From the NCBI RefSeq assembly GCF_024172165.1, contig NZ_JAMZEB010000002.1, forward strand, positions 496,001-560,000: a DNA stretch of 64,000 nt. Reading direction: 5' to 3'. Every line of letters starts with the position of its first letter. Positions within the stretch are counted from its first letter, which is position 1. The position numbers were made by a program, and so were the translations under genes. The notes beneath the pieces were generated by a model that was given only the letters and a program-made list of their open reading frames with translations, was not told where the DNA came from and did no database searches. This document shows positions 55,965-63,959 of the stretch, in pieces. Source of the DNA: Nonomuraea thailandensis (GTDB lineage: Bacteria > Actinomycetota > Actinomycetes > Streptosporangiales > Streptosporangiaceae).

Positions 55965-56850
55965 CCCCGTCGAGCGTCTCTACCTCGACGCGCTGATGGA
56001 GGACCCCGAGGTGCCGGCCCGCTCGCTGCGGCCCCAGCTCCTCGCCGGGGCCCGGGCCAGGCGCCGGCCGGCGGCCCCCACCGCCGCCTGGGCGGAGCCG
56101 TACGCCGGCCGCGTGGCCGCGATGGACGCGCTGCTGGCCTCGGCGGTGGACGACGACTGGTCGCGGATCATCGTCGAGGGCTGGACGCTCCAGGAGCTCG
56201 TCGCCCACCTGGCGGCCAAGGACGGCCTGCTGGCCGCCTCCGTCGGCGCGCCCGTGCTGGGCCCGCCGATCGGCGCGGTTGACTCGCTGTCCCGGACGAA
56301 CGACGTCCAGGCCTACGAGCGGGCCCGCAGCCCCGAGCAGACCCGCAGGGACTGGCGCGCCCAGGCGGACGCCCTCTGCCGCCACCTGGCCGAGCTGCCT
56401 CCCACCACCCAGGCCACGGTCGACGGCCTGGAGGCGCCGGTCAACGACCACATCCTGGCCAGGTGCCTGGAGACGTGGGTCCACACCTCCGACGCGGCCG
56501 AGACGGCCGAGATCCGCCTGCCCGACCCGATCGCGCGGCACGTCCATCCCACCGCCGACCTGTGCGCCCGCCTGCTGCCCTTCACGATGCTCTTCGGCGG
56601 CGTGGACGGCACGGGCCGCACCCTCCACCTCACGCTGACCGGCGAGGGCGGCGGAGAGTGGCGGGTCGCGCTGGGCGTGGAGGACGCCGCGCCGGGCGAG
56701 CCCGACGCGCGCATCACGGCCGACGTGAAGAAATTCTGCTTCCTGCTCGGCGGAAGGGGGGATCCCGCCGACTTCCCCGCAGACCTGGAGGGTGATCTCG
56801 CGCTGGCCAGGGACGTGCTGGCCACCGCCCCCGCCCTTTCAGGCCCGTAA
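55960..56850 (+). CDS. Mycothiol maleylpyruvate isomerase-fold (MDMPI) protein
   Basis: 296 aa from ATG 55960, DinB/MDMPI N-terminal four-helix fold plus a C-terminal SCP-like domain. Metal ligands are visible: His in ELVAHLAAKDG, and Glu/His in CLETWVHTSDAAE. The N-terminal ZAS-like anti-sigma Cys/His motif is not present. Coupled position after the ECF sigma gene suggests a regulatory partner, as such MDMPI proteins often follow sigma genes, but enzymatic thiol transfer is equally possible. Confidence 0.85.
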   Translation: MDPVERLYLDALMEDPEVPARSLRPQLLAGARARRRPAAPTAAWAEPYAGRVAAMDALLASAVDDDWSRIIVEGWTLQELVAHLAAKDGLLAASVGAPVLGPPIGAVDSLSRTNDVQAYERARSPEQTRRDWRAQADALCRHLAELPPTTQATVDGLEAPVNDHILARCLETWVHTSDAAETAEIRLPDPIARHVHPTADLCARLLPFTMLFGGVDGTGRTLHLTLTGEGGGEWRVALGVEDAAPGEPDARITADVKKFCFLLGGRGDPADFPADLEGDLALARDVLATAPALSGP

Positions 56851-57016
56851 CCCCATAAAAAGGGACTAATTACCGCGCGGCTATTCGTGCTGGTGATTTG
56901 ACGGGTTATTGAGATCGGTGGAGGTAAAGGCGATTCCGTGCATGGGTACGCCTGCCCTTGTCCGAGTGCCCCGGAAAGGGGCGCGGGATTCCGGGCCGAA
57001 CTACCCAGGATGAAAA

Positions 57017-57415
57017 ATGCATGTGAATACCGAAATTCCACACAAGCGTCGGCATTTCGCGGCGCTCGCCGTGGCCGGCGTCACCGCGGGCCTCATGCTC
57101 CTTCCCGCGGGCCAGGGGGTCGCCGGCGCGTCGGCCGTCCCGACCGGCGTCGGCCACCACGTCGAGCCGGCCCCGGAGCGGCCGGAAGAGCCGCCGGTGC
57201 AGGCCGAGCGCAAGCCTGTCAAGGACGCTCGCAAGCCCGTCAAGGACGAGCACCGCCCCATCAAGGACCACCGCCCCATCAAGGACCACCGCCCGATCAA
57301 GGACGACCACAAGCCGGTCAAGCACGACCACGAGGAGGACCCGTTCGCGTGGGACGTCGAGAAGTGGTCCCCCTTCGGTGACGAGGGCGGCGACGAGGGC
57401 GGCGACGAAGGCTGA
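57017..57415 (+). CDS. Secreted His/Lys/Asp-repeat protein
   Basis: 132 aa. Signal peptide (RRHFAALAVAGVTAGLMLLP, cleavage near ASA), then a Pro/Glu segment and seven units of RKPVKD/HRPIKD type, then a GDEGGDEGGDEG tail. It has no enzyme motif. Strong charge alternation and His content suggest metal or polymer binding at the cell surface. Start ATG 57017 lies after a 167-bp leader with TTGACG at 56898. No named family. Confidence 0.7.
   Translation: MHVNTEIPHKRRHFAALAVAGVTAGLMLLPAGQGVAGASAVPTGVGHHVEPAPERPEEPPVQAERKPVKDARKPVKDEHRPIKDHRPIKDHRPIKDDHKPVKHDHEEDPFAWDVEKWSPFGDEGGDEGGDEG
57209..57330 (+). repeat. Tandem HRPIKD/RKPVKD coding repeats
   Basis: Three near-exact 18-bp units (57251, 57269, 57287; CACCGCCCCATCAAGGAC) plus related 21-bp units on both sides. 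Confidence 0.85.
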
Positions 57416-57446
57416 CCCGGAGCCGGGCGCTTGAACGCGCGACGTC

Positions 57447-57488
57447 CCGCGAAAGCCGTGGCCGCCCGGCCGGTCACGGCATTCGCGG
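57447..57488. terminator. Strong hairpin terminator
   Basis: 17-bp stem in two parts (7 bp CCGCGAA/TTCGCGG and 10 bp GCCGTGGCCG/CGGTCACGGC with one G-U) separated by an A-A mismatch, 6-nt loop. It sits between the secreted protein and the HD hydrolase genes. Confidence 0.8.
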
Positions 57489-57540
57489 CGTGATTTCGGG
57501 GCAGGAATCAGACTCTGCGCAAGACGAGAAGGGGGTCCTC

Positions 57541-58116
57541 GTGGCGGGTGACGTGACGGGTCTCGCGGGGTTTCTGTACGAGTTCGGGCTGCTCAAGCGC
57601 TACAAACGAACCGGCTGGCTGGTCGCGGGCGTCCGCGATCCGGAGAGCATCGCCGAGCACTCCTTCCGGGCGGCGGTCATCGCAGCCGTGATCGCCGGGC
57701 TGGAGGGCGGCAATCCGGAGCGGGCCGCGTTCATGAGCCTCTTCCACGACACGCAGGAGACCCGCGTCACCGACATCCCGTACATCGGCAAGCGCTACCT
57801 CACGGCCGCCTCCAACGAGGACGTCACGGCCGACCAGGTGCGTGGCCTGCCGGCCGAGGTGGCCTCCATCGTCAGCGACGCCGTGGCCGAGTACGAGGAG
57901 AAGGCCACCCTCGAAGCCGTGTGCGCCCGCGACGCCGACAAGCTGGAGTGCCTCATCCAGGCCGTCGAGTACCGCGAGCAGGGCCACCAGAACGTCCAGG
58001 GGTGGATCGACAGCTCGCTGGCCGCGATCACCACCGAGACGGGCAAGCGCCTGGCCGAGGAGGCCCTGAGCACGGGGACGCTCGACTGGGTGACCCGCGT
58101 GCTCAACGGCGACTGA
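57541..58116 (+). CDS. HD domain phosphohydrolase (YfbR-like)
   Basis: 191 aa from GTG 57541, with GAAGGGGG 5 nt upstream. HD motif residues: H40 in IAEHSFRAA, H69/D70 in FHDTQE and Asp in CARDADKLECL. This is the pattern of YfbR-type 5'-nucleotidases and bacterial HDDC2-like proteins. Likely a metal-dependent nucleotide hydrolase; substrate unproven. It stands alone between two terminators or convergent genes. Confidence 0.88.
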   Translation: MAGDVTGLAGFLYEFGLLKRYKRTGWLVAGVRDPESIAEHSFRAAVIAAVIAGLEGGNPERAAFMSLFHDTQETRVTDIPYIGKRYLTAASNEDVTADQVRGLPAEVASIVSDAVAEYEEKATLEAVCARDADKLECLIQAVEYREQGHQNVQGWIDSSLAAITTETGKRLAEEALSTGTLDWVTRVLNGD

Positions 58117-58133
58117 GCCCTCGTGCCGGCGGG

Positions 58134-59498
58134 TCAGGCCCCGGCGGCGGGCCGGGTGACCAGCTCCCTGGCGTACTCGTCGTCGCTCTCCGCCAGCACC
58201 CGGGAGACGCCCTGCGCGGCCCGCTCGTCCCCGCGGTCGGCCAGGCCGCGGGTGGCCTCGGCCACCGTGCGCAGGTCGGGGTCGGACAGCCGGGCGGCCA
58301 GGGCCTCCCTGATCCGCGGCGTGTCGGCGGCCAGCCCGGCGAGCCCGGAGGTGGCCCAGTCGCGGATCTCCGACTCCTCGTCCTCCGTCATGGAGATCAG
58401 CAGCGACAGCCCCTCCTCGTGGTCCGGCGGCAGCACGTCGGACAGCGCGATCGGGTCCGTCATCGTGCGCTTGTGCCCGGGACGGCCGAGGACGTCCAGC
58501 ACGTACGGCAGCGCCCGCGGGTCGCCCTGGTGCCCGAGAGCCGACAGCACCGAGCGCAGCACCTGCGGGTTGCCCTCGGTGGTGACCATCTTCTGCAGCA
58601 GCGGCAGGGTCCGCTCCAGGTACGGCTTCTCCCCGTCGGCGAACCCGAACTGCGCGATCGCGTCCACGCCGAACTCGCGCTCCCTGGCGTCCTCGCTCAC
58701 GCACAGTCTGGCCAGCGCCTCGTACGTCTCCTCGTCGGCCCGCCTGCCCAGCGAGTCGGCCACGATCCACCAGGTCTCGGCGTCCTCGTCGACGTCGCGG
58801 TGCGCCAGGGCCCTGGCCACGAGCTGCTCGAACGGCGTGTAGACGCCCGCCGCGTCCTCCAGCAGGGTCGCGACGGCGGCGTGGCCGCGCTGGGCCTGCA
58901 CCTGCTCGCTCTGCTCGCCGTCGGGGGAGCGGCCGGCCACGGTGATGAGCTCGGTGCCGTCCTTGGCGTACTGGCGGGCCACGACGTACTCCCAGCCGTC
59001 CTGCTCGATCTGCTCCAGCAGCGCGGTCTCCAGGTGCACGCCCGCCCAGCCGAGGGCGACCTCGAGCGGGGTGTCGCCGTCGCCGTCGTACTTCTCGTGG
59101 TCGGCGCCCGCCTCCAGCAGCACCTGCACCACGCCGGGGGCGCCGCGGCTGGCGGCGAGCGTGAGCGGGATGTCGCCGACCTCGTTGGTGGCGTTCACGT
59201 CGGCGCCCGCCTCGATGAGCAGCCTGGCGGCGTCGGCGTGGCCGTTGGCGGCGGCCCACAGCAGGGCCGTCCAGCCGCCGTCCTCCGTGGCGTTGACGTC
59301 GGCGCCCGCGGACAGCAGCGCCGTGATCACCTCGGCGCGGTCGCGGGAGGCGGCCGCGCACAGGGCCAGCCCGCCCTCCGCCCCGCCCTCTTCTGATCCC
59401 TCGCTGGGCGTGTTGGGGTCGAGGCCGCCGGCGAGCAGCTTGCCCACGGTCTCGATGTCGCCGATCAACGCCGCGCGGTAGAGCTGTTCTGCATGCAT
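58134..59498 (-). CDS. Ankyrin repeat protein with C-terminal HEAT-like repeats
   Basis: 454 aa from ATG 59498 (TAGGGT box 8 nt before, so likely leaderless). Ankyrin units fill about residues 1-150 (AAASRDRAEVITALLSAGAD, AAANGHADAARLLIEAGADV). A middle segment with KDGTELITVAGRSPDGEQSE follows. HEAT/adaptin-like helices run from about 240 (RREDAERE-like blocks, LRSVLSALGHQGDPRALPYV) to the end. No signal peptide. It is a protein-binding scaffold of unknown partner; the pairing is uncommon. Confidence 0.85.
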   Translation of the reverse strand: MHAEQLYRAALIGDIETVGKLLAGGLDPNTPSEGSEEGGAEGGLALCAAASRDRAEVITALLSAGADVNATEDGGWTALLWAAANGHADAARLLIEAGADVNATNEVGDIPLTLAASRGAPGVVQVLLEAGADHEKYDGDGDTPLEVALGWAGVHLETALLEQIEQDGWEYVVARQYAKDGTELITVAGRSPDGEQSEQVQAQRGHAAVATLLEDAAGVYTPFEQLVARALAHRDVDEDAETWWIVADSLGRRADEETYEALARLCVSEDAREREFGVDAIAQFGFADGEKPYLERTLPLLQKMVTTEGNPQVLRSVLSALGHQGDPRALPYVLDVLGRPGHKRTMTDPIALSDVLPPDHEEGLSLLISMTEDEESEIRDWATSGLAGLAADTPRIREALAARLSDPDLRTVAEATRGLADRGDERAAQGVSRVLAESDDEYARELVTRPAAGA

Positions 59499-59633
59499 GA
59501 CAAGGGACCCTAGCCTGGTCCGGCCGCGCCCCGGACCAAGGCCGGGGCCCCGTGTCATGGCGTGGTACGCGCCCCGCCCGCGCACCGGTTCAGATTTCAT
59601 ACTGAATGTGCATGTTTCGATGGATGGCGGGAT

Positions 59634-59649
59634 TCCTCCGGAAGGAGGA
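59634..59649. promoter_or_regulatory. TCCTCC-GGAA-GGAGGA dyad upstream of DUF1707 gene
   Basis: Identical in all 16 bases to the dyad at 19879-19894. It lies 24-39 bp upstream of the TATGTT -10 box, over or next to the -35 region, a place for an activator or repressor. Confidence 0.55.
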
Positions 59650-59672
59650 GCTGCAGCCGGGCACAAACGCGA

Positions 59673-59678
59673 TATGTT
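59673..59678 (+). promoter_or_regulatory. Probable leaderless -10 box of DUF1707 gene
   Basis: TATGTT lies 6 nt before ATG 59685. Confidence 0.5.
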
Positions 59679-59684
59679 GCGAGT

Positions 59685-60395
59685 ATGACTGAACCCGGGG
59701 AGGTCCGCGCGTCGGACGCCGAGCGCGAGGCCGTCGTCGAGCAGCTCCGTGTCGCCTCGGTCGATGGGCGGCTCACGCTCGCCGAGCTGACCGACCGCAC
59801 GGAGGCCGCCTACACCGCGACCACCCAGGCCGAGCTGGCCATGCTGACCCAGGACCTGCCCGCGGCCGGGGTCGCCGCCCCCGTCGCCGGGCCGGAGCGC
59901 AAGAAGCGGCGGTGGTTCGTCGGCGTCATGGGCGACTCCAAGCGCCGCGGCACCTGGCGCATCGACCAGGAGCTCGGCGCCGTCGCCGTGATGGGCGACG
60001 TCCTGCTCGACCTGCGCGAGGCAGAGGTGCGCACGGACCGGGTGGAGATCCTGGCCGTCTCCGTGATGGGCGACGTCAAGATCATCGTGCCCGACGGGGT
60101 GTACGTGGACCTCGACGGCATGGCGGTCATGGGCGACAAGAAGGTCAACGTCATGCAGGCGCCTCCCGGCATGAACGTGCCTGTGGTGCGCGTGCAGGCG
60201 TACGCCGTGATGGGCGACGTCAAGGTGATCGGCGACTCGCAGGTGCAGCCGCTCCAGCGCGGCTTCGCGGCGTGGCGCGAGCACTGGCGGCGGCTGCACG
60301 GCGACGACTGGCGCGAGATCGGCCGCCAGGTCCGCGAGGAGGGACGCGAGCTGCGCCGCCAGCTGCGCGAGGACCATCGCCGCCTGGGCCTGTGA
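59685..60395 (+). CDS. DUF1707 (SHOCT-like) protein with VMGD repeats
   Basis: 236 aa. The N-terminal DUF1707 domain (about 5-57: RASDAEREAVVEQLRVASVD, LAELTDRTEAAYTATTQAEL) is joined by a basic linker (GPERKKRRW) to a domain with five VMGD motifs at about residues 81, 102, 127, 148 and 175, typical of LiaF/YvqF-like cell-wall-response proteins. A basic helical tail (REHWRRLHGDDWREIGRQVR) ends it. No TM helix. A role in envelope-stress signalling is inferred from the fold. Confidence 0.88.
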   Translation: MTEPGEVRASDAEREAVVEQLRVASVDGRLTLAELTDRTEAAYTATTQAELAMLTQDLPAAGVAAPVAGPERKKRRWFVGVMGDSKRRGTWRIDQELGAVAVMGDVLLDLREAEVRTDRVEILAVSVMGDVKIIVPDGVYVDLDGMAVMGDKKVNVMQAPPGMNVPVVRVQAYAVMGDVKVIGDSQVQPLQRGFAAWREHWRRLHGDDWREIGRQVREEGRELRRQLREDHRRLGL

Positions 60396-60448
60396 CCCGG
60401 CGGGGCGAGCCGTCCCACACCTGCGGCCCGGCGGGGCGAGCCGCCCCA
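60396..60448 (+). repeat. 22-bp direct repeat
   Basis: CCCGGCGGGGCGAGCCGTCCC-A at 60396-60417 and the same with one change at 60427-60448. Between DUF1707 stop and the terminator. Confidence 0.65.
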
Positions 60449-60471
60449 TCCCCGCGACCGGCCCGCCCTCC

Positions 60472-60500
60472 CCCTCCCCGCTCCTGCGGGACGGGGAGGG
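60472..60500. terminator. Bidirectional hairpin between DUF1707 and cbiX
   Basis: Exact 9-bp arms CCCTCCCCG / CGGGGAGGG with an 11-nt loop that can pair further. Convergent genes meet here. Confidence 0.7.
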
Positions 60501-60535
60501 CAGGACAGCCGGCGAGCCCGGGTGACCGGAGGCCG

Positions 60536-61312
60536 TCAGCCGGCCAGGGTGACCGGCTGGCGCTGAGCGGCCTCGTAACGCTCCATCAGCACGTCCACCA
60601 GCTCGGGCGCCGGCCCCAGCACGTCCGAGACGACCGAGGCGCCCGCCGCCAGCGTGTCGCGGCGCACCTTGTCGGCGAAGTACCCGGGAGCCAGCAGGTA
60701 CGGCGCCACGACCACCCGCGGCGCCCCCGCCCTGACCAGTGAGGCGACCGCTTCGGCCGGCGTGGGGGAGGCGGCGGAGGCGTACGCGGGGGTGACGGTC
60801 CACCAGCCGGACCGCCGCCACACCCGCGCCGTCTCCGCGATCACCGCGTTGGCCCGCGCGTCGCTCGACCCGGCCGACACCAGCACCACGGCCGTCTCCG
60901 GGTCGCCCGCCGGCACGCCCGCCTCGCCCAGCCGCCGCTCCAGCGCGGTCAGCAGCAGCGGGTGCGGGCCCAGCGTGTGCCCGTAGCGGACGCGCAGCCG
61001 GGGCTCGCGCGCACGCGCCTCGTTCAGCGCCGCCGGCAGGTCCACCCGGCTGTGGTAGGCCTCGGTGAGCAGCAGCGGCAGCACCACGGCCTCCCGCAGG
61101 CCGGTGAGGGCCTGGCCGAGGGTCGGGGCGCTGTGGTCCAGGTACGCCACCCGCACGTCGAGCGGCACCCGGTCGAGCAACGCGGCCACGGTGGCGGCGG
61201 CCCTCGGGTCGCGAGACCCGTGCGCCACCGCCACCAGTGGCACGCGGCCGGGGGCCGTCCCGCCTGCCAACGGGACGGGTCCCCCGCTGGGGATCACAGG
61301 TGAATGCCGCAT
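60536..61312 (-). CDS. Sirohydrochlorin chelatase (CbiX/SirB family)
   Basis: Inserts iron (or cobalt) into sirohydrochlorin to finish siroheme, the cofactor of the sulfite reductase at the operon head; 258 aa, two half-domains. Metal-binding His occurs in LVAVAHGSRDPRAAA and in LLTEAYHSRVDLPAAL. The second half has VVLVSAGSSDARAN and VVVAPYLLAPGYFADKV. ATG 61312 lies in the end of cysH (19-bp overlap) behind GGAAGG. It is the last gene of the sulfur operon. Confidence 0.9.
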   Translation of the reverse strand: MRHSPVIPSGGPVPLAGGTAPGRVPLVAVAHGSRDPRAAATVAALLDRVPLDVRVAYLDHSAPTLGQALTGLREAVVLPLLLTEAYHSRVDLPAALNEARAREPRLRVRYGHTLGPHPLLLTALERRLGEAGVPAGDPETAVVLVSAGSSDARANAVIAETARVWRRSGWWTVTPAYASAASPTPAEAVASLVRAGAPRVVVAPYLLAPGYFADKVRRDTLAAGASVVSDVLGPAPELVDVLMERYEAAQRQPVTLAG

Positions 61313-62022
61313 TCGACCTTCCCCAGGCCCGCCCAGCGTCCGCTGCGCGGATCCTCTCCCTCCGCGACCTGCCGCGTGCACGGCGCGCAGCCGATCGAGG
61401 GGTAGTTGTCGTAGTGCAACGGGTTGATCAGCACCCCGTTGTCGGCGATGTAGTTGTCCACGTCCTCCTGCGTCCAGGCGGCGATGGGGTTCACCTTCAC
61501 CATCTGCCGCTTGGCGTCCCACTCCACGACCTTGGTGCCGGTCCGGCTGGACGACTCGTCGCGGCGGATGCCGGAGATCCACGCCAGGTACGGCTCCAGC
61601 GCCCGGTTCAGCGGCTCCACCTTGCGCAGGTAGCAGCACAGGTCGGGGTTGCGGCCGAACAGGCGCGGCCCGAGGTCGCGGTCCTGCTCCGCGACCGTCC
61701 GCGACGGCTTGATGTCGATCACGTTGACGTCATAGACCTGCCGCACGGCGTCCCGCGTGCCGATGGTCTCGGCGAAGTGGTAGCCGGTGTCGATGAACAA
61801 CACGTCCACGCCGGGTTTGACCCGGCTGACCAGGTCGATGAGCAGGGCGTCGCTCATCGAGGAGGTCAGGCACAGCCGGTCGCCGAACGTCGCCGCCGCC
61901 CAGCGGATGATCTCCCGCGCGGGGGCGTCGTCCAGGAACTTGGCGGCGGACTCGACGATGTCCTGAAGGTCGAGCGCGCCGCGCTGCTCTCTCAGTCCGA
62001 CCTCGATGTCGACCAGCGTCAT
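61294..62022 (-). CDS. cysH: Assimilatory adenylylsulfate (APS) reductase
   Basis: Reduces APS to sulfite with thioredoxin; 242 aa. The [4Fe-4S] set C129/C130 (LCCYLRK) and C212/C215 (GCAPCTR) marks the APS-type rather than PAPS-only enzyme. Catalytic Cys238 is in ECGIHL. The P-loop-like segment SSMSDALLIDL and GIRRDESSSRTGTK are present. The ATG overlaps the zinc-ribbon stop by 4 bp, so translation is coupled within the sulfur operon. Confidence 0.95.
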   Translation of the reverse strand: MTLVDIEVGLREQRGALDLQDIVESAAKFLDDAPAREIIRWAAATFGDRLCLTSSMSDALLIDLVSRVKPGVDVLFIDTGYHFAETIGTRDAVRQVYDVNVIDIKPSRTVAEQDRDLGPRLFGRNPDLCCYLRKVEPLNRALEPYLAWISGIRRDESSSRTGTKVVEWDAKRQMVKVNPIAAWTQEDVDNYIADNGVLINPLHYDNYPSIGCAPCTRQVAEGEDPRSGRWAGLGKVECGIHL

Positions 62023-62162
62023 ATCTTCACTCCGATTCCAAGGAACTTCAGCTTGAAGGCACGAGCGCAGGCGCGGCAGTACCAGCCGCCATCACCCTCG
62101 TAGGGTTCGAGATCCTCTTCGCCGCAGTAGGGGCAGTGGAAGGGAACCGCTCGTGTGGTCAT
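62019..62162 (-). CDS. Small zinc-ribbon protein in sulfur operon
   Basis: 47 aa: TTRAVPFHCPYCGEEDLEPY then WYCRACARAFKLKFLGIG. Two CxxC pairs make a clear zinc ribbon. It overlaps sir and cysH by 4 bp each, so it is expressed with them. A similar small protein accompanies sir genes in actinomycetes as I recall; its job is unknown, perhaps as an electron or cysteine shuttle helper. Confidence 0.85.
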   Translation of the reverse strand: MTTRAVPFHCPYCGEEDLEPYEGDGGWYCRACARAFKLKFLGIGVKI

Positions 62163-63847
62163 TTCAGGTCGGCCTCGTCTGCTCGCTGAACCCAGTCGGC
62201 GAACGACTCGCCTTCCTTCTTCTGGCTGTCGTAGTTGGACACGACGCGCGCCACGTAGTCGGGCAGCGCCTTGGCTGTGGTCTTGAGACCGCGCACCTTC
62301 CTGCCGAACCCGGCGTTGACGCCGAGCGAGCCGCCCAGGTGGATCTGGAAGCCCTCGACCTGGTCGCCGTTCTCGTCCACGACGAGCTGGCCCTTCAGGC
62401 CGATGTCGGCGACCTGGATGCGGGCGCAGGAGTTGGGGCAGCCGTTGAGGTTGATGGTCAGCGGCTCCTCGAAGTCGGGCAGCCGCCGCTCCAGCTCGTC
62501 GATCAGGTCCATGGCCGTGGCCTTGGTCTCGACGATGGCGAGCTTGCAGTACTCGATGCCGGTGCAGGCCATCGTCTGGCGGCGGAACGTCGAGGGCTTG
62601 ACCTGCAGGTCGTTGGCCTCCAGCTCGGCCACGATGGAGTCGACCCGCTCGGGCGCGACGTCGAGGATGACCATCTTCTGCTCGACCGTGGTGCGGACCC
62701 GGCCGGAGCCGTGCCGCTCGGCGATGTCGGCGATCAGGTGCAGCTTGTCGCCGTCGACCCGGCCCACCTTGGGCGCGAAGCCGACGTAGAAGTTGCCGTC
62801 CTTCTGCGGGAAGACGCCCACGTGGTCGCGCCGGTTGCTGCGCGGCTGCTCGGGGGCGGGCCCGTCGGGCAGCTTCTCCTTGAGGTACTCGGTCTCCAGG
62901 ATCTCCCTGAACTTCTCCGGCCCCCAGTCGTTGACCAGGAACTTGATGCGCGCCCGGTGCCGCAGCCGCCGGTAGCCGTAGTCGCGGAAGATCCCGACGA
63001 CGCCCTCGTGCACGTCGGCGGCCTTCTCGGGGCTGACGAACACGCCCAGCCGCTTGCCCAGCATCGGGTTGGTCGACAGGCCGCCGCCCACCCACAGGTC
63101 GTAGCCGGCCTCGCCGCGCTCGTTGACCACGCCGACGAACGCCACGTCGTTGATCTCGTGCACCGTGCAGTGCGCCGGGCAGCCGCTCAGCGCCGTCTTG
63201 AACTTGCGCGGCAGGTTCGAGTACGCCGGGTTGCCGACGACCCGGTCGTAGATCTCGGAGATCTGCGGGGTGGCGTCGAGCACCTCGTCGACGTCGATCC
63301 CGGCCAGCGGACACCCCATGATCACACGCGGGGTGTCGCCGCACGCCTCGGTGGTCGACAGCCCCACGGCCTCCAGGCGCTCCCAGATGTCGGGCACCGA
63401 CTCGATCTCCACCCAGTGGAGCTGGATGTTCTGGCGGTCGGTGATGTCGGCCGTGCCGCGGGCGTAGTCGTTGGAGATGTCGGCGATCGCCCGGAGCTGG
63501 GCCAGGTCGAGCTGGCCGCCGTCGATGCGCACGCGCAGCATGAAGTAGCTGTCGTCGAGCTCCTCCGGCTCCAGAATGGCCGTCTTGCCGCCGTCGATCC
63601 CCGGCTTGCGCTGCGTGTAGAGGCCGTACCACCGCATGCGGCCCCGCAGGTCGGCCGGGTCGATCGAGTCGAAGCCCCGCTTGGAGTAGATGTCGATGAT
63701 GCGCTGGCGGACGTTGAGACCGTCGTCGTTCTTCTTGTTCTCTTCGTTCTTGTTGAGCGGCTCACGGTAACCGAGAGCCCACTGGCCTTCGCCGCGCGGG
63801 CGCTTGTGGTGCCGGCTGGCAGGGGTGCGGCTGGCAGGGGTGCTCAT
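62159..63847 (-). CDS. sir: Ferredoxin-dependent assimilatory sulfite (nitrite) reductase
   Basis: Six-electron reduction of sulfite to sulfide with siroheme and [4Fe-4S]; 562 aa. Cluster and siroheme ligands C428, C434 (ACTGIEYCK), C470 and C474 (NGCPNSCA). Substrate Arg/Lys contacts in RHRARIKFLV and DRQNIQLHWVEIE. ATG 63847 follows AAGGACGCGCA. It heads the operon with the zinc-ribbon, cysH and cbiX genes. A Cys-Cys leader peptide and a hairpin lie upstream, suggesting control by cysteine supply. The nitrite form is an alternative, but context favours sulfite. Confidence 0.93.
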   Translation of the reverse strand: MSTPASRTPASRHHKRPRGEGQWALGYREPLNKNEENKKNDDGLNVRQRIIDIYSKRGFDSIDPADLRGRMRWYGLYTQRKPGIDGGKTAILEPEELDDSYFMLRVRIDGGQLDLAQLRAIADISNDYARGTADITDRQNIQLHWVEIESVPDIWERLEAVGLSTTEACGDTPRVIMGCPLAGIDVDEVLDATPQISEIYDRVVGNPAYSNLPRKFKTALSGCPAHCTVHEINDVAFVGVVNERGEAGYDLWVGGGLSTNPMLGKRLGVFVSPEKAADVHEGVVGIFRDYGYRRLRHRARIKFLVNDWGPEKFREILETEYLKEKLPDGPAPEQPRSNRRDHVGVFPQKDGNFYVGFAPKVGRVDGDKLHLIADIAERHGSGRVRTTVEQKMVILDVAPERVDSIVAELEANDLQVKPSTFRRQTMACTGIEYCKLAIVETKATAMDLIDELERRLPDFEEPLTINLNGCPNSCARIQVADIGLKGQLVVDENGDQVEGFQIHLGGSLGVNAGFGRKVRGLKTTAKALPDYVARVVSNYDSQKKEGESFADWVQRADEADLK

Positions 63848-63885
63848 TGCGCGTCCTTAAGATCATGGGCGCGCGCAACGTTCCT

Positions 63886-63910
63886 CCTGCCTTCATCGTC
63901 GAAGGGCAGG
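63886..63910 (-). promoter_or_regulatory. Hairpin between leader peptide and sir
   Basis: CCTGCCTTC / GAAGGGCAGG (plus-strand order) form a 9-bp stem with one bulged G and a 6-nt loop. The hairpin lies 39 bp before the sir start and next to AGGAGGAAC. It may act in attenuation. Confidence 0.55.
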
Positions 63911-63959
63911 GCTGGAGAGGATGGAGTGCGACGCGCTCAGCGGTGGAAATCGACGTGGG

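Noticed and set aside
56850..57016. Possible c-di-AMP riboswitch in the leader of the secreted repeat protein
   Set aside because: A CCGAAC fragment and GC-rich pairs recall it, but the ordered conserved blocks are not all there. A covariance-model search would decide.
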